A stretch of DNA of 34,819 nt from Mycolicibacter heraklionensis (GCA_001673575.1 LZME01000056.1:1-34819), one strand, 5' to 3'; counted from the first letter of the stretch, positions 6,050 through 16,296 are shown. Notes: generated by a model not told the origin, from the letters alone. Translations and numbers: made by a program.

Positions 6050-6673
6050 ATGACCGAGCCCACGTCCGACAGCAGCCCACGCCCAGCCCGGCGGGTGCTG
6101 ATCGCCGAGGATGAAGCGCTGATCCGGCTGGATCTCGCCGAGATGCTGCGCGAAGAGGGCTATGAGGTGGTCGGCGAGGCCGGCGACGGGCAGGAAGCCG
6201 TCGAGCTGGCCGAACTGCTGCACCCAGACCTGGTGATCCTCGACGTGAAGATGCCGCGCCGCGACGGCATCGACGCAGCCTCGGAGATCGCCGCCAAGCG
6301 GATCGCGCCGATCGTCATCCTGACCGCGTTCAGCCAACGCGACCTGGTCGAACGCGCCCGCGACGCCGGGGCGATGGCCTACCTGGTCAAGCCGTTCACC
6401 GCCGGTGACCTGGTCCCGGCCATCGAATTGGCGCTGAGCCGGGCCGAGGAGATCACCGCCTTGGAGCGCGAGGTCAGCAACCTGACCGACCAGCTGGAAA
6501 CCCGCAAGCTCGTGGAGCGGGCCAAGGGCGTGCTGCAGACCGTGCACGGCTTCACCGAACCCGAGGCCTTCAAGTGGATTCAGCGCGCGGCCATGGATAA
6601 GCGGACCACCATGCGCCAGGTCGCCGAAGTGGTGCTGGAAAACGTCGAGGCCCCGGTCAACCCACCGGCCTGA
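6050..6673 (+). CDS. pdtaR: PdtaR, ANTAR-domain response regulator
   Basis: A 207-residue protein, close to 205 in M. tuberculosis Rv1626. The start ATG 6050 matches the family N terminus. The receiver domain (about 15-130) has the acidic pair Glu20/Asp21, the phosphoacceptor Asp65 in [10 protein letters not shown], a Thr in LTAF, and Lys114. The C-terminal ANTAR domain (about 136-197) carries [14 protein letters not shown] and the helices that bind paired RNA stem-loops. In M. tuberculosis it is phosphorylated by the cytosolic kinase PdtaS and controls transcripts by antitermination, with nitric oxide and copper as inputs of the system. No kinase gene is nearby, as expected. Its right-hand neighbour differs from that in M. 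tuberculosis. Confidence 0.95.
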   Translation: MTEPTSDSSPRPARRVLIAEDEALIRLDLAEMLREEGYEVVGEAGDGQEAVELAELLHPDLVILDVKMPRRDGIDAASEIAAKRIAPIVILTAFSQRDLVERARDAGAMAYLVKPFTAGDLVPAIELALSRAEEITALEREVSNLTDQLETRKLVERAKGVLQTVHGFTEPEAFKWIQRAAMDKRTTMRQVAEVVLENVEAPVNPPA

Positions 6674-6721
6674 CCGCCACGCCACCAGCTGCGCTGAGCC
6701 CCGTTGCGCTGGATCAACCAG

Positions 6722-6727
6722 TACGCT
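6722..6727 (+). promoter_or_regulatory. -10 box of pafA (leaderless)
   Basis: TACGCT ends seven bases before the GTG start of pafA, placing the predicted transcript start at or beside the start codon. Confidence 0.55.
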
Positions 6728-6734
6728 CGATGAC

Positions 6735-8093
6735 GTGCAGCGCAGAATCATGGGCATTGAGACTGAGTTCGGTGTCACCTGCACCTTCCACGGCCATCGG
6801 AGGTTGTCGCCCGACGAGGTGGCGCGCTATCTGTTCCGCCGGGTGGTGTCTTGGGGACGTAGCTCGAATGTGTTCCTGCGCAACGGCGCTCGGTTGTATC
6901 TGGATGTCGGCAGTCACCCCGAGTACGCCACCGCCGAGTGCGACAACCTCATTCAGCTGGTCACCCACGACCGCGCGGGTGAACGCGTCCTCGAAGACCT
7001 GCTGATCGACGCCGAGCAGCGGCTGGCCGACGAGGGCATCGGCGGCGACATCTACCTGTTCAAGAACAACACCGATTCGGCCGGCAACTCCTACGGCTGC
7101 CACGAGAACTACCTGATCGTGCGGGCCGGGGAGTTCTCCCGGATCTCCGACGTGCTGCTGCCGTTCCTGGTGACCCGCCAGCTGATCTGCGGCGCCGGCA
7201 AGGTGCTGCAGACCCCCAAAGCCGCCACGTTCTGCCTGTCCCAGCGAGCCGAGCACATCTGGGAAGGCGTCTCGAGCGCCACCACCCGGTCGCGGCCGAT
7301 CATCAACACCCGCGACGAACCGCACGCCGACGCCGAGAAGTACCGGCGCCTGCACGTCATCGTCGGCGACTCCAACATGTCCGAGACCACCACCCTGCTC
7401 AAGGTGGGCAGCGCGGCGCTGGTGCTGGAGATGATCGAGGCCGGGGTGTCCTTCCGGGACTTCTCGCTGGACAACCCGATCCGGGCGATCCGCGAAGTCA
7501 GCCACGACGTCACCGGCCGGCGCCCGGTGCGTCTGGCCGGCGGACGCCAAGCCGGTGCCCTCGACATTCAGCGCGAGTACTACGGGCGGGCCGTCGAGTA
7601 CGTGCAGACCCGGGCCAGCAACCCGCAGCTTGAGCAGGTCATCGATTTGTGGGGCCGCCAGCTCGACGCCGTGGAAACCCAGGACTTCGCCAAGGTGGAC
7701 ACCGAGATCGACTGGGTGATCAAGCGAAAGCTGTTCCAGCGCTACCAGGATCGCTACAACATGGAGCTCTCGGATCCCAAGATCGCCCAACTGGACCTGG
7801 CCTATCACGACATCAAGCGCGGGCGCGGGGTGTTCGATCTGCTGCAGCGCAAGGGATTGGCCACCCGCGTCACCACCGACGAGGACGTCGACGAGGCCGT
7901 CGACACCCCGCCGCAGACCACCCGCGCCAAGCTCCGCGGCGAATTCATCAGTGCCGCACAGGCAGCCGGCCGCGACTTCACCGTCGACTGGGTGCACCTC
8001 AAGCTCAACGACCAGGCCCAGCGCACCGTGCTGTGCAAGGACCCGTTCCGGTCGGTCGACGAGCGGGTCAAGCGCCTGATCGCCAGCATGTAG
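6735..8093 (+). CDS. pafA: Pup--protein ligase PafA
   Basis: A 452-residue protein, the same length as the M. tuberculosis enzyme, starting at GTG 6735 with [15 protein letters not shown]. PafA joins the C-terminal glutamate of Pup to lysines of target proteins, using ATP, and marks them for the mycobacterial proteasome. The glutamine-synthetase-like fold is evident: Glu9 in the first metal-binding strand, catalytic Asp57 in [12 protein letters not shown], and the nucleotide-binding segment [18 protein letters not shown]. The C-terminal small domain ends in [11 protein letters not shown]. It leads the pafA-pafB-pafC group. Neither prcA nor pup precedes it here; pdtaR does. Confidence 0.98.
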   Translation: MQRRIMGIETEFGVTCTFHGHRRLSPDEVARYLFRRVVSWGRSSNVFLRNGARLYLDVGSHPEYATAECDNLIQLVTHDRAGERVLEDLLIDAEQRLADEGIGGDIYLFKNNTDSAGNSYGCHENYLIVRAGEFSRISDVLLPFLVTRQLICGAGKVLQTPKAATFCLSQRAEHIWEGVSSATTRSRPIINTRDEPHADAEKYRRLHVIVGDSNMSETTTLLKVGSAALVLEMIEAGVSFRDFSLDNPIRAIREVSHDVTGRRPVRLAGGRQAGALDIQREYYGRAVEYVQTRASNPQLEQVIDLWGRQLDAVETQDFAKVDTEIDWVIKRKLFQRYQDRYNMELSDPKIAQLDLAYHDIKRGRGVFDLLQRKGLATRVTTDEDVDEAVDTPPQTTRAKLRGEFISAAQAAGRDFTVDWVHLKLNDQAQRTVLCKDPFRSVDERVKRLIASM

Positions 8094-8173
8094 CGCCCCA
8101 GCACCTGGGAGTTCCCGGGGATGACATGCGCGCCGGCGACCCGCGGCTGAATGACCACGCAACCCGCGAGCCT

Positions 8174-8179
8174 TATCCT
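8174..8179 (+). promoter_or_regulatory. -10 box of pafB (leaderless)
   Basis: TATCCT ends eight bases before the pafB ATG, in the 94-bp gap after pafA. It suggests that pafB/pafC can be transcribed apart from the Pup ligase gene. Confidence 0.5.
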
Positions 8180-8187
8180 GTCTTGTC

Positions 8188-9183
8188 ATGGCGACCGCGA
8201 AAGTCGAGCGACTCCTCAATCTCGTCATCGCGTTGCTGGCCACCCGCAGCTATCTGACCGCCGAGAAGATCCGAGCCACCGTGGTCGGCTACGGCGACAG
8301 CCCCAGCGATGACGCGTTCTCGCGGATGTTCGAGCGCGACAAGAACGAACTGCGTGACCTGGGCATTCCGTTGGAGACCGGCAAGGTGTCCGGGTTCGAC
8401 ACGGTGGACGGCTACCGGATCAATCCCGACACCTACGCCCTGCCGGCCATCGACCTGACCCGCGAAGAAGCCGCCGCGGTCGCCGTCGCGGTTCAGCTGT
8501 GGCAGTCCCCGGAGTTGCGCGCCAACGCCGAGGGCGCGGTCGCCAAACTGCATGCCGCCGGCGTCGAAGTGGACCCGAATCAGGCCGACGTGCTGGTGGC
8601 GCCACCGACAGCGCTGCCGGGCATGCACCGGGCCGAGCCGGCGCTGGGCGCGCTGATGGACGCCGTCCAGGCGGGGCAGGCCGTGCAGTTCGGGCACCGC
8701 CCCTCACCGGTCGAGCCGTATGTCACCCGCACCGTCGAGCCGTGGGGAGTGGTCACCCACGCCGGACGCTGGTATCTGGTGGGCCACGATCGCGACCGCA
8801 ACGCGGTACGCACCTTCCGGATGTCGAGGATCGCGCCGGAGGTGCGGCCGATCGGGCCAACCGACGCCGTCACCCGACCCGACCCCGCCGATCTACGCGC
8901 GATCGTCGCCGACGCCGTCGGTGATGCACCCAGCGGGCTGCAGGCACGTATCTGGGTCGCCGATGGCCGTGCGGTGGCGCTGCGCCGGGCCGGCACGGTC
9001 TTGAGCCGTCAGGCGCTGGCCGGCCGCGACGGCGACGTGATCGGTGTCGACATGGGCACCCATGACCGGTTGGCCCGGGAGGTAGCCGGCTACGGCGCCG
9101 ACGCCATCGTGTTGGACCCGCCGTCGCTGCGCGACGACGTGGTGGCGCGCCTGAGCGCTCGAGTCGGGGAGGTGCCGGTATGA
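8188..9183 (+). CDS. pafB: PafB, WYL-domain DNA-damage transcription regulator
   Basis: A 331-residue protein (332 in M. tuberculosis). The N-terminal winged HTH spans about residues 5-60 (VERLLNLVIALLATRSYLTAEKI). The WYL domain runs from about 145 to 225, with the Trp-Tyr-Leu triad at 195-197 in HAGRWYLVGH and the basic RTFRMSRI strand after it. The C-terminal WCX domain follows. PafB pairs with PafC to activate the LexA-independent DNA-damage response in mycobacteria, probably after binding single-stranded DNA through the WYL domains. The stop overlaps the pafC start by ATGA, as expected for two proteins made in equal amounts. Confidence 0.96.
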   Translation: MATAKVERLLNLVIALLATRSYLTAEKIRATVVGYGDSPSDDAFSRMFERDKNELRDLGIPLETGKVSGFDTVDGYRINPDTYALPAIDLTREEAAAVAVAVQLWQSPELRANAEGAVAKLHAAGVEVDPNQADVLVAPPTALPGMHRAEPALGALMDAVQAGQAVQFGHRPSPVEPYVTRTVEPWGVVTHAGRWYLVGHDRDRNAVRTFRMSRIAPEVRPIGPTDAVTRPDPADLRAIVADAVGDAPSGLQARIWVADGRAVALRRAGTVLSRQALAGRDGDVIGVDMGTHDRLAREVAGYGADAIVLDPPSLRDDVVARLSARVGEVPV

Positions 9184-10130
9184 CCCAGCTGTCGAAACGC
9201 CTGGTCCGGCTGCTGAACATGGTGCCGTATCTGAAGGCTCGCCCCGGGATCAGCAAGGAACAGGCCGCCGCCGAACTCGGCGTGAGCCTCAGCCAGCTGC
9301 AGTCCGATCTGGAGCAGCTGGTGATGTGCGGCCTGCCCGGCTACGGGCCGGGAGAACTGATCGACGTGACGTTCTACGAAGACCGCCTCGACGTGTTCGA
9401 ATCCGCCGGCGTCGACCGGCCGCTGCGGCTGACCTCGCGGGAAGCCACGGCCATGCTGATGGCCTTGCGCACCCTGGTCGATATGCCCGGCATCGTCGAC
9501 CCGCGGGCCGCCCGCAGCGCGATCGCCAAGATCGAGGAGGCCGCCGGGGCAGCGGCGCCAGTGGCGCCCACCTCCGCCACGCACGACGAGTCGGCCGCCG
9601 ACGTGGTCCGCGACGGCGTCCAGCAACACCGCGCGCTGGCGATCGACTACTACGCCGCATCCCGCGACACCGTGTCGCAGCGGATCGTGGACCCGATCCG
9701 GGTGGTGCTGATCGGCACGCACAGCTACCTGGAGGCCTGGTGCCGCGAGTCCGAGGGGGTGCGGCTGTTCCGGTTCGACCGCATCGACGGCGCCCGGCTG
9801 CTCGACGAGCCGTCGGCGCCGCCGGAGCCGGCGCGGCGAGCCGAAACCGACACCTCGCTGTTCGACGCCGACCCGTCACTGCCGGTCGCCATCGTGCGAG
9901 TGGCGCCATCGGCGGCGTGGATGTTCGAGTACTACCCGATGCAGGCCCTCGGCGAGCTGGCCGACGGCTGGCGGGAAGCCCAGCTGACCTACGCCTCCGA
10001 GGAGTGGCTGATCCGGCTGCTGCTCGGCATGGGCGACGAGGTGCAGGTCAGGGCGCCGGAATCGGTAGTTGCCGGGGTGCGTGAGGCCTCGGTGGCCGCG
10101 TTGGCGATATATGAGCAGGTACGCCCTTGA
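9180..10130 (+). CDS. pafC: PafC, partner of PafB
   Basis: A 316-residue protein, the same length as the M. tuberculosis protein. It starts with ATGA on the pafB stop. The winged HTH (LSKRLVRLLNMVPYLKARPG, then KEQAAAELGVSLSQLQSDLE) is followed by a WYL-like domain whose signature is changed to SYLEAW. A C-terminal WCX domain with YASEEWLIRLLLGMGDEV completes it. With PafB it forms the DNA-damage activator that drives most RecA-independent repair genes. The stop shares bases with a TTG start of the next small gene. Confidence 0.96.
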   Translation: MTQLSKRLVRLLNMVPYLKARPGISKEQAAAELGVSLSQLQSDLEQLVMCGLPGYGPGELIDVTFYEDRLDVFESAGVDRPLRLTSREATAMLMALRTLVDMPGIVDPRAARSAIAKIEEAAGAAAPVAPTSATHDESAADVVRDGVQQHRALAIDYYAASRDTVSQRIVDPIRVVLIGTHSYLEAWCRESEGVRLFRFDRIDGARLLDEPSAPPEPARRAETDTSLFDADPSLPVAIVRVAPSAAWMFEYYPMQALGELADGWREAQLTYASEEWLIRLLLGMGDEVQVRAPESVVAGVREASVAALAIYEQVRP

Positions 10131-10357
10131 CGCTGTACAGCGTCGGAGCCCTCATAGCCGACATCGCCTTCCTGGCCCTGATGGCAGGAGTGGTGGTAGG
10201 CATCGTTTTCCTGCTCAAGGCCAAGGCGAAGTCCGCTGGTCAACCACCCATGGCGCCGAACTGGTATCCCGATCCGGATGACCCAGAGCTGCTGCGCTAC
10301 TTCGATGGTCAGAACTGGACGGGGGAAACTCGGCCACGGGACGCGCCGCCGGGTTAA
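10127..10357 (+). CDS. Small membrane protein with a DUF2510 tail
   Basis: A 76-residue frame starting at TTG 10127, overlapping the pafC stop as TTGA, which implies coupled translation. One membrane segment (about 5-30, VGALIADIAFLALMAGVVVGIVF) has a short lysine-rich stop-transfer stretch. A cytoplasmic or exposed DUF2510 motif follows at about 44-71: NWYPDPDDPELLRYFDG then QNWTGETRP. DUF2510 occurs in many actinobacterial membrane proteins of unknown role. No equivalent gene sits between pafC and tatA in M. tuberculosis. The stop codon is formed by the first bases of a tandem extragenic repeat, so the repeat may have defined the C terminus. Confidence 0.75.
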   Translation: MTLYSVGALIADIAFLALMAGVVVGIVFLLKAKAKSAGQPPMAPNWYPDPDDPELLRYFDGQNWTGETRPRDAPPG

Positions 10358-10469
10358 TGCGGCGGTCCCAGCTTCGCCTCTCCTTCGTCGAGCCTCGCTG
10401 AACCGCCGGGTTAATGCGGCGGTCCCAGCTTCGCCTCTCCTTCGTCGAGCCTCGCTGAACCGCCGGGTT
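10356..10469 (+). repeat. Two tandem 57-bp copies of a dispersed extragenic repeat
   Basis: Two identical 57-bp units (10356-10412 and 10413-10469) begin AATGCGGCGGTCCCAGC and end CTGAACCGCCGGGTT. Each has CGGCGGT and ACCGCCG as outer inverted ends and an imperfect inner dyad (TTCGCCTC against GAGCCTCGC). Related single copies lie at 16315-16361 (inverted), 27485-27535 and 33296-33351. A further half-unit (CGCCGCCGGGTT) precedes the first copy inside the gene. REP-like elements of this kind can act in RNA processing, transcription termination or nucleoid-protein binding. Confidence 0.9.
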
Positions 10470-10481
10470 CTTGAGCTGCGG

Positions 10482-10487
10482 TAGCAT
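10482..10487 (+). promoter_or_regulatory. -10 box of tatA
   Basis: TAGCAT lies 26 bases before the tatA GTG. The leader then contains GGAGGT seven or so bases before the start. This leadered promoter just past the repeats would uncouple tatA from the paf genes. Confidence 0.45.
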
Positions 10488-10513
10488 CGTGGCGACGTCT
10501 GGAGGTAACCAAA

Positions 10514-10744
10514 GTGAACGCTTTAGGACCGTCGCACCTGGCGATCCTCGCCGTCGCCGTGATCATTCTCTTCGGCGCCAAGCGATTGCCCGATGCGGCA
10601 CGCTCGCTCGGTAAGTCGCTGCGCATCTTCAAGTCCGAGGTCCGCGAGCTGCAGAACGAGAGCAAGCCGGATTCGACTGCCACCTCGACCACCGTCCAGT
10701 CCGAGCGGGTCGATCCGCCGGCGGCCGGTGGCCAGTCGGCGTAA
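10514..10744 (+). CDS. tatA: Sec-independent protein translocase subunit TatA
   Basis: A 76-residue protein from GTG 10514, with GGAGGT upstream. One N-terminal membrane helix ([20 protein letters not shown]) carries the FGxxRLP hinge. An amphipathic helix ([20 protein letters not shown]) and a polar tail rich in Ser, Thr and Gly follow. TatA assembles the translocation patch for folded proteins carrying twin-arginine signals, together with TatC encoded downstream. The product is a little shorter than in M. tuberculosis (83), the difference being in the tail. Confidence 0.97.
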   Translation: MNALGPSHLAILAVAVIILFGAKRLPDAARSLGKSLRIFKSEVRELQNESKPDSTATSTTVQSERVDPPAAGGQSA

Positions 10745-10783
10745 CCCGGTCCCGCCGTCGCGGCGACCGCGCCCCATTCGACT

Positions 10784-11692
10784 GTGCGCACGCTCGGAGT
10801 TCTGCGGCGGCTCGACCCCCGTCAGCGGCGTAGCCGCACCAATCCCGACGGGACGATGTCGCTCGTCGACCACCTGCGGGAGCTACGTACCCGGCTGCTG
10901 ATCTCGATGGCCGCGATCGTGCTCACCACGATCATCGGCTTCATCTGGTACACCCAGCCGCTCTTCGGGCTGGAAAGCCTCGGCGAGTGGCTGCGTCACC
11001 CGTACTGCGAACTGCCGGCCTCCTCGCGCGCGGCGATCGGACCCGACGGACAGTGTCGGCTGCTGGCCACCGCGCCGTTCGACCAATTCATGCTGCGGCT
11101 CAAGGTGGGCTTGGCCGCCGGAATCGTGCTGGCCTGCCCGGTCTGGTTCTACCAACTGTGGGCGTTCATCACCCCGGGGCTCTACCGCAAAGAGCGACGC
11201 TTCGCGGTGGTGTTCGTCGTCTCGGCGGCCGTGCTGTTCGTTACCGGCGCCATCCTGGCCTATTTGGTGCTGGCCAAGGCACTCGGATTTCTGCTGACCG
11301 TCGGCAGCGACGTCCAGGTGACCGCCCTGTCCGGTGATCGCTATTTCGGGTTCTTGCTGAACCTGCTGGTGGTGTTCGGGATCAGCTTCGAGTTCCCGCT
11401 GCTGATCGTGATGCTCAACATGGTCGGCGTGATCAGCTACGCCCGGCTCAAGGAGTGGCGGCGCGGGCTGATCTTCGCGATGTTCGTGTTCGCCGCGTTC
11501 TTCACTCCGGGCTCGGACCCGTTCTCGATGATCGTGCTGGGCAGCACCCTGACCCTGTTGCAGGAGTTCGCCATCCAGATCGCCCGGCTGCACGACAAGC
11601 GCAAGGCCAAGCGGGAAGCGGCCACCGCGCTGGCCGACGACCAAGCCTCGCCGATCGAAGCGCCCACGCCGGTCACTACGCCGCATGAGTAG
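10784..11692 (+). CDS. tatC: Sec-independent protein translocase subunit TatC
   Basis: A 302-residue integral membrane protein from GTG 10784. It starts with a basic cytoplasmic segment ending in [15 protein letters not shown], the TatC signal-peptide-binding N terminus. Six membrane helices follow, with [15 protein letters not shown] on the outside and the conserved [31 protein letters not shown] and [14 protein letters not shown] motifs. The C-terminal tail is long and charged, common in actinobacteria. TatC recognises the twin-arginine signal and recruits TatA. The last eight bases overlap helY. Confidence 0.97.
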   Translation: MRTLGVLRRLDPRQRRSRTNPDGTMSLVDHLRELRTRLLISMAAIVLTTIIGFIWYTQPLFGLESLGEWLRHPYCELPASSRAAIGPDGQCRLLATAPFDQFMLRLKVGLAAGIVLACPVWFYQLWAFITPGLYRKERRFAVVFVVSAAVLFVTGAILAYLVLAKALGFLLTVGSDVQVTALSGDRYFGFLLNLLVVFGISFEFPLLIVMLNMVGVISYARLKEWRRGLIFAMFVFAAFFTPGSDPFSMIVLGSTLTLLQEFAIQIARLHDKRKAKREAATALADDQASPIEAPTPVTTPHE

Positions 11693-14528
11693 TCCGCCGC
11701 AGACCCCCGGACAGACCGAGCTGAGTCGTTTCGTCGCGGAACTGCCCTTCGGACTCGACGGCTTTCAGCGTCGGGCCTGCGAGGCCCTGCAGGACGGTCG
11801 GGGAGTGCTGGTGTGTGCTCCCACCGGCGCCGGTAAGACCGTCGTCGGCGAGTTCGCCGTCCACCTGGCCCTGGCCGGCGGCGGAAAGTGCTTCTACACC
11901 ACGCCGATCAAGGCGCTGAGCAACCAGAAGCACACCGATCTGGTGGCTCGCTACGGCAAAGACCGGGTGGGCCTTTTGACCGGCGACCTGTCGATCAACG
12001 CGAATGCCCCGGTGGTGGTGATGACCACCGAGGTGCTGCGCAACATGCTCTATGCGAATTCGTCTGCGCTGCAAGGGCTTTCCCACGTGGTCATGGACGA
12101 GGTGCACTTCCTGGCGGACCGGATGCGCGGAGCGGTGTGGGAAGAGGTCATCTTGCACCTGCCCGAGGAGGTGCGGCTGGTCAGCCTCTCGGCGACGGTC
12201 AGCAACGCCGAGGAATTCGGCGGCTGGATTCAGACGGTGCGCGGCGACACCTCCGTCGTGGTCGACGAACATCGCCCGGTGCCGTTGTGGCAGCACATGA
12301 TGGTCGGCAAACGGCTCTTCGACCTGTTCGAGTCGCGGCCAGATTCCGACGGCCGCGCCGCGGGGGTCCGGCCGCGCGTGGACCCCCAGTTGCTGCGCCA
12401 CATCGCCCATCGCCGCGAAGCCGACCGGCTCACCGACTGGGGCAGCACCCGCCGATCAAGGCACGGAGGCTCGGGCCGCCCCGACCGGCCGACCTACCGG
12501 CCGCCGATGCGCCCGGACGTGATCGCGGTCCTGAACTCCGCGGGCCTTTTGCCGGTGATCACCTTTGTGTTCTCCCGAGCCGGCTGCGACGCCGCGGTCA
12601 AGCAGTGCCTGCGCTCGCCGCTGCGGCTGACCACCGAATCCGAGCGGGCCCGCATCGCCGAGGTGATCGACCACCGCTGCGGTGATCTGGCCGACGACGA
12701 CCTGGACGTACTGGGTTACTACGAATGGCGCGAGGGGCTGCTGCGCGGTCTGGCCGGCCACCACGCCGGGCTGCTTCCGGTGTTTCGCCACACCGTCGAA
12801 GAGCTGTTCGCCGCGGGTTTGGTCAAGGCCGTGTTCGCCACCGAAACCCTGGCGCTCGGGATCAATATGCCGGCCCGCACGGTGGTGCTCGAACGGCTGG
12901 TGAAGTTCAACGGTGAGCAGCACGCCGCGCTGACGCCGGGGGAGTACACCCAACTGACCGGCCGGGCCGGCCGGCGCGGCATCGACGTCGAAGGCCATGC
13001 GGTGGTGCTGTGGCACCCCGGGGAGAGCACCGCCGACCCCGACCAGGTGGCCGGCCTGGCATCCACCCGTACCTTCCCGCTGCGCAGCTCGTTCGCGCCG
13101 TCGTACAACATGACGATCAACCTGGTGCAGCACATGGGGCCAGAGCAGGCCCACCAACTGCTGGAGCAGTCATTCGCCCAGTTCCAGGCCGACCGGTCTG
13201 TCGTCGGCCTGGTACGCAGCGCCGAGCGCGGCGAGCGCACGCTGGACGAGATCGCCGCCGAGTTCGGCGGGCGCGATTCAGCAGTGCTCGACTATGCCCG
13301 GCTGCGGGCGAAGATCTCCGAACGCGAACGCGCCCACGCGCGGGCCTCGCGGTTGCAGCGCCGTCGGGCAGCCAGCGACGCCCTGGCGGCGCTGCGCCGC
13401 GGCGACATCATCAACCTCAGCCACGGTCGTCGCGGGGGACTGGCGGTGGTGCTGCAGGCCGACCGGGATTCCGACGAACCACGGCCCCTGGTGCTCACCG
13501 AGCATCGCTGGGCCGGCCGGATCTCCTCAGCGGACTATTCGGGCGCCGTCCCCCCGATCGGCACCATGAGCCTGCCCAAGCGAGTGGAACACCGCCAGCC
13601 GCGAGTGCGCCGCGACCTGGCCTCGGCACTGCGATCCGCGGCCGCCGGGCTGGTGGTTCCCAGCGGGCGCAAGCGCCGCGGCGACGCGGATGACGCACCG
13701 GTGGATCCGGAGCTGGCGGCCCTGCGCCAGCGGATGCGCGATCATCCCGTTCACGACGCGCCGGATCGCGAAGCCCAGGTGCGTGTCGCCGAGCGCTACC
13801 TGCGCGTGGAAGCCGATAACGCGCAGTTGCGCAGGAAGGTCGAGGCCGCCACCAATTCGCTGGCGCGCACCTTCGACCGGATCGTCGGGCTGCTGACCGA
13901 ACGCGGCTTCATTCGCGCCGGTGACGAGGCAGAGCGCAGCGACGGTACGGAGCCGCGCGAGGACGCGACCGATGCCGGGGATGGCAGCCCCCGAGTCACC
14001 CACGACGGCCGGATGCTCGCCCGGATCTACAGCGAGAGCGACCTTTTGGTGGCCGAGTGCCTGCGTACCGGGGCGTGGCAGGGTCTCAAACCTCCGGAAC
14101 TGGCTGCGGTGGTCTCCGCGGTGCTCTACGAAACCCGCGGCGCCGACGGGCCCGGCGGACCGCCGACCCTGCAGGCACCCACCGAAGCGGTGCACCGCGC
14201 GCTGCACCAGACCCGCAAGCTTTCGGCCGCGTTGCGGGCCGACGAGCGCCGGCACGGCATCAGCCCGACCCGGGAACCCGACGACGGGTTCGTCGCCGCG
14301 GTCTACCGGTGGGCGCGCAGCGGCGATCTGGCGTCGGCACTGGCCGCGTCAGATGCGGCCGGCGGGGGCACACCGCTGTCGGCGGGCGATTTCGTGCGCT
14401 GGTGCCGCCAAGTGCTCGACCTGCTGGATCAGCTGCGGAATGCCGCACCCAGCGCGGAGTTGCGCGCCACAGCAAAACAGGCGATCGACACGGTTTTGCG
14501 CGGGGTCGTTGCCGTTGACGCCGGGTAG
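11685..14528 (+). CDS. helY: HelY, Ski2/MTR4-type DEVH-box RNA helicase
   Basis: A 947-residue superfamily 2 helicase, starting inside the end of tatC. Walker A is APTGAGKT with Lys51; the DEVH box is at about 138-141 ([10 protein letters not shown]); motif III SAT is at about 169-171. Motif VI is [12 protein letters not shown] in the second RecA domain, where [14 protein letters not shown] is also seen. The C-terminal third has the DSHCT-type helical domain. The family unwinds RNA, and in mycobacteria HelY has been studied as an RNA helicase that may act in RNA turnover. It lies in the conserved tatA-tatC-helY cluster. No ribosome site of note is visible because translation is coupled to tatC. 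Confidence 0.94.
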   Translation: MSSPPQTPGQTELSRFVAELPFGLDGFQRRACEALQDGRGVLVCAPTGAGKTVVGEFAVHLALAGGGKCFYTTPIKALSNQKHTDLVARYGKDRVGLLTGDLSINANAPVVVMTTEVLRNMLYANSSALQGLSHVVMDEVHFLADRMRGAVWEEVILHLPEEVRLVSLSATVSNAEEFGGWIQTVRGDTSVVVDEHRPVPLWQHMMVGKRLFDLFESRPDSDGRAAGVRPRVDPQLLRHIAHRREADRLTDWGSTRRSRHGGSGRPDRPTYRPPMRPDVIAVLNSAGLLPVITFVFSRAGCDAAVKQCLRSPLRLTTESERARIAEVIDHRCGDLADDDLDVLGYYEWREGLLRGLAGHHAGLLPVFRHTVEELFAAGLVKAVFATETLALGINMPARTVVLERLVKFNGEQHAALTPGEYTQLTGRAGRRGIDVEGHAVVLWHPGESTADPDQVAGLASTRTFPLRSSFAPSYNMTINLVQHMGPEQAHQLLEQSFAQFQADRSVVGLVRSAERGERTLDEIAAEFGGRDSAVLDYARLRAKISERERAHARASRLQRRRAASDALAALRRGDIINLSHGRRGGLAVVLQADRDSDEPRPLVLTEHRWAGRISSADYSGAVPPIGTMSLPKRVEHRQPRVRRDLASALRSAAAGLVVPSGRKRRGDADDAPVDPELAALRQRMRDHPVHDAPDREAQVRVAERYLRVEADNAQLRRKVEAATNSLARTFDRIVGLLTERGFIRAGDEAERSDGTEPREDATDAGDGSPRVTHDGRMLARIYSESDLLVAECLRTGAWQGLKPPELAAVVSAVLYETRGADGPGGPPTLQAPTEAVHRALHQTRKLSAALRADERRHGISPTREPDDGFVAAVYRWARSGDLASALAASDAAGGGTPLSAGDFVRWCRQVLDLLDQLRNAAPSAELRATAKQAIDTVLRGVVAVDAG

Positions 14529-14601
14529 GCTGGGCCGGGCGCTACGGTGGAGAGCCGGCGGTGATCAGCACCCGCTACGTGAGAGGACTTGAGGAACAAC
14601 G

Positions 14602-15318
14602 ATGAGCGGACCGCAGGGATACGACCCGACGCAGCCGTGGCAGCCTCAGCAGCCCGGTCAGCCCGAGGACCAGGGCGCCGGACAGGGTCCCGCGACCGGC
14701 GCTGAGCAGCAATGGCAGCCGCCGGCCTACACGCCGCAGCAGTACCCCCAGTACCCGCAGCAGGGCGCCTACCCCTCGGCGCCGCAGCCGTATCCCGGCT
14801 ACCCGCAGCCCGAGCAGTACGGTCAGCCCTCGCCGTACGGCCAGCCGGGCCAGTACGGTCAGCCCTCGCCGTATGGTCAGCCCGGCCAGTACGGCCAGCC
14901 GGGGCAATACGGCCAGCCGGGCCAGTACGGTCAGTACCCGCAGCAGCCGGGCCAGTACCCGGCGCCGGGCACCGCGACCAAGCGCCCGTCCGGGATGGTC
15001 AGCTCGGTGCTAGCCGGGTGCGTGGGCATCGCCGTGCTGGTGTTGCTGGTGCTGGGCTTCTGGAAGCCCGGTTTCTTCGTGACCACCAAGCTCGACATCG
15101 ACAAGGCCCAGGAAGGCGTTCAGCAGATCCTGGCCGACCAGACCAACGGCTACGGCGCCAAGAACGTCAAGGACGTCCGCTGCAACAACGGGCAGAGCCC
15201 GGTGGTCAAGCAGGGCGACACCTTCAACTGCGAGGTCAGCATCGACGGGACCAAGCGTCAGGTGACCGTCACCTTCCAGGACAACTCGGGCACCTACGAG
15301 GTGGGCCGGCCCAAGTAG
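14602..15318 (+). CDS. Proline/glutamine-rich membrane protein with DUF4333
   Basis: A 238-residue protein with GAGGAAC before ATG 14602, homologous in position and type to Rv2091c. Residues 1 to about 125 are rich in Pro, Gln, Tyr and Gly, with repeated YGQPGQ and YGQPSP units. A single membrane helix follows ([20 protein letters not shown]). The outer part is a DUF4333 domain of about 80 residues, with two Cys (in DVRCNN and FNCEVS) likely to form a disulfide and a final strand GTYEVGRPK. Tail-facing domains of this kind are on the periplasmic side. Function is unknown. Confidence 0.85.
   Translation: MSGPQGYDPTQPWQPQQPGQPEDQGAGQGPATGAEQQWQPPAYTPQQYPQYPQQGAYPSAPQPYPGYPQPEQYGQPSPYGQPGQYGQPSPYGQPGQYGQPGQYGQPGQYGQYPQQPGQYPAPGTATKRPSGMVSSVLAGCVGIAVLVLLVLGFWKPGFFVTTKLDIDKAQEGVQQILADQTNGYGAKNVKDVRCNNGQSPVVKQGDTFNCEVSIDGTKRQVTVTFQDNSGTYEVGRPK
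14815..14945 (+). repeat. In-frame YGQP tandem repeat within the proline-rich gene
   Basis: Successive units code for [12 protein letters not shown] and QYGQPGQ. The DNA repeats (such as TACGGTCAGCCC and TACGGCCAGCCG) are imperfect multiples of three, so length variation would keep the frame. Confidence 0.8.
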
Positions 15319-15342
15319 TCCGCCGCGTTCAACCGGGCTCGC

Positions 15343-16296
15343 CTAATCCGGCAGCGCGTCGAGCGCTCGCTGGAGCCGGGCAATCGAGGACGCGACACCG
15401 AGGCGTTCCGCCAATTCGGCGACCCGCGCCGGGTCAGCGGCTACCCGCGGCAGGGTGTCCGACGGTGTCGACAGCGTGACCGGAGCGTCGGTGGCCACAC
15501 GTACCACCGGACCGGCGGCCTCGATGTAGTCCTGCCCGGCCTGCAGTTTGGCCCGAACCCCTTTGGCCATAGGCGATCCCGGGTCAGCGGCGGCGGCCAG
15601 CACCGCCGCCAGCGAGCCGTACTGGGTCAGTAGGCCGGCCGCCGTCTTCTCACCGATGCCGACCACCCCGGGCAACCCATCGGAGGGGTCACCACGCAGC
15701 AGCGCCATCTCGGCGTAGGCAGCCCCGGCCCGCTCCGGCGGCAGGCTATAGCGCTGCGCAACCTCGGCCGGGCCGAACAGCGTCGCCTTGGCCAGCCCTT
15801 GGCCCAGGTAGAGCACCGACACCGGGACCGGCTGGTCGGCGACCACCTGCAGCAGGTCGCGGTCACCACTGACCACGATCACCGGGTCGCGCTGTTCGGC
15901 GGCCGCCAAGGTCCCCAGCACGTCGTCGGCCTCGAAGTCCGGCGCGCCACCCGTGGTGATGCCGAACGCGTCGAGCAGCTCGGCGATCATCTCCACCTGC
16001 GGGCTCAGCTCGTCGGGCACCTCTTCGATGTCTGAACCATCGGGCACCTCTTCGGCCACCCGGTGGGCCTTGTAGGACGGGATGCGGTCCACCCGCCACT
16101 GCGGCCGCCAGTCCAGATCCAGGCAGACCACCAGCCGTCCCGGACTCTGGCGGGTGATCAGGGTGGCCACCGAGTCGAAGAAACCGCGCACCGCATTCAC
16201 CGGCCGGCCGTCGGGTGCGGTGATCGAGGACGGCACCCCGAAGTAGGAACGGAACCACATACTGGCACCGTCGAGCAGCAACATCGGAGCAGTCAT
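15343..16296 (-). CDS. 5'-3' exonuclease / flap nuclease domain protein
   Basis: A 317-residue homologue of Rv2090, starting at ATG 16296, seven bases after a TAGGCT -10 box. The PIN-like nuclease active site is seen in [38 protein letters not shown] and [12 protein letters not shown]. The helix-three-turn-helix motif [19 protein letters not shown] binds the DNA backbone. The family corresponds to the exonuclease domain of DNA polymerase I, made here as a stand-alone protein. It is likely to remove RNA primers or flaps in DNA replication and repair. It is convergent with the proline-rich gene and divergent from pepE. Confidence 0.94.
   Translation of the reverse strand: MTAPMLLLDGASMWFRSYFGVPSSITAPDGRPVNAVRGFFDSVATLITRQSPGRLVVCLDLDWRPQWRVDRIPSYKAHRVAEEVPDGSDIEEVPDELSPQVEMIAELLDAFGITTGGAPDFEADDVLGTLAAAEQRDPVIVVSGDRDLLQVVADQPVPVSVLYLGQGLAKATLFGPAEVAQRYSLPPERAGAAYAEMALLRGDPSDGLPGVVGIGEKTAAGLLTQYGSLAAVLAAAADPGSPMAKGVRAKLQAGQDYIEAAGPVVRVATDAPVTLSTPSDTLPRVAADPARVAELAERLGVASSIARLQRALDALPD

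Noticed and set aside
5996..6784. Minus-strand frame of 262 codons opposite pdtaR
   Set aside because: Mirror frame of pdtaR, with no independent support.
6714..8243. Long minus-strand frame of 509 codons opposite pafA
   Set aside because: Antisense shadow of a well-identified gene in high-GC DNA; product is low-complexity and unlike any family.
10356..10469. Tandem repeat considered as a CRISPR array
   Set aside because: The two units are directly joined with no spacers, and single copies are scattered elsewhere.
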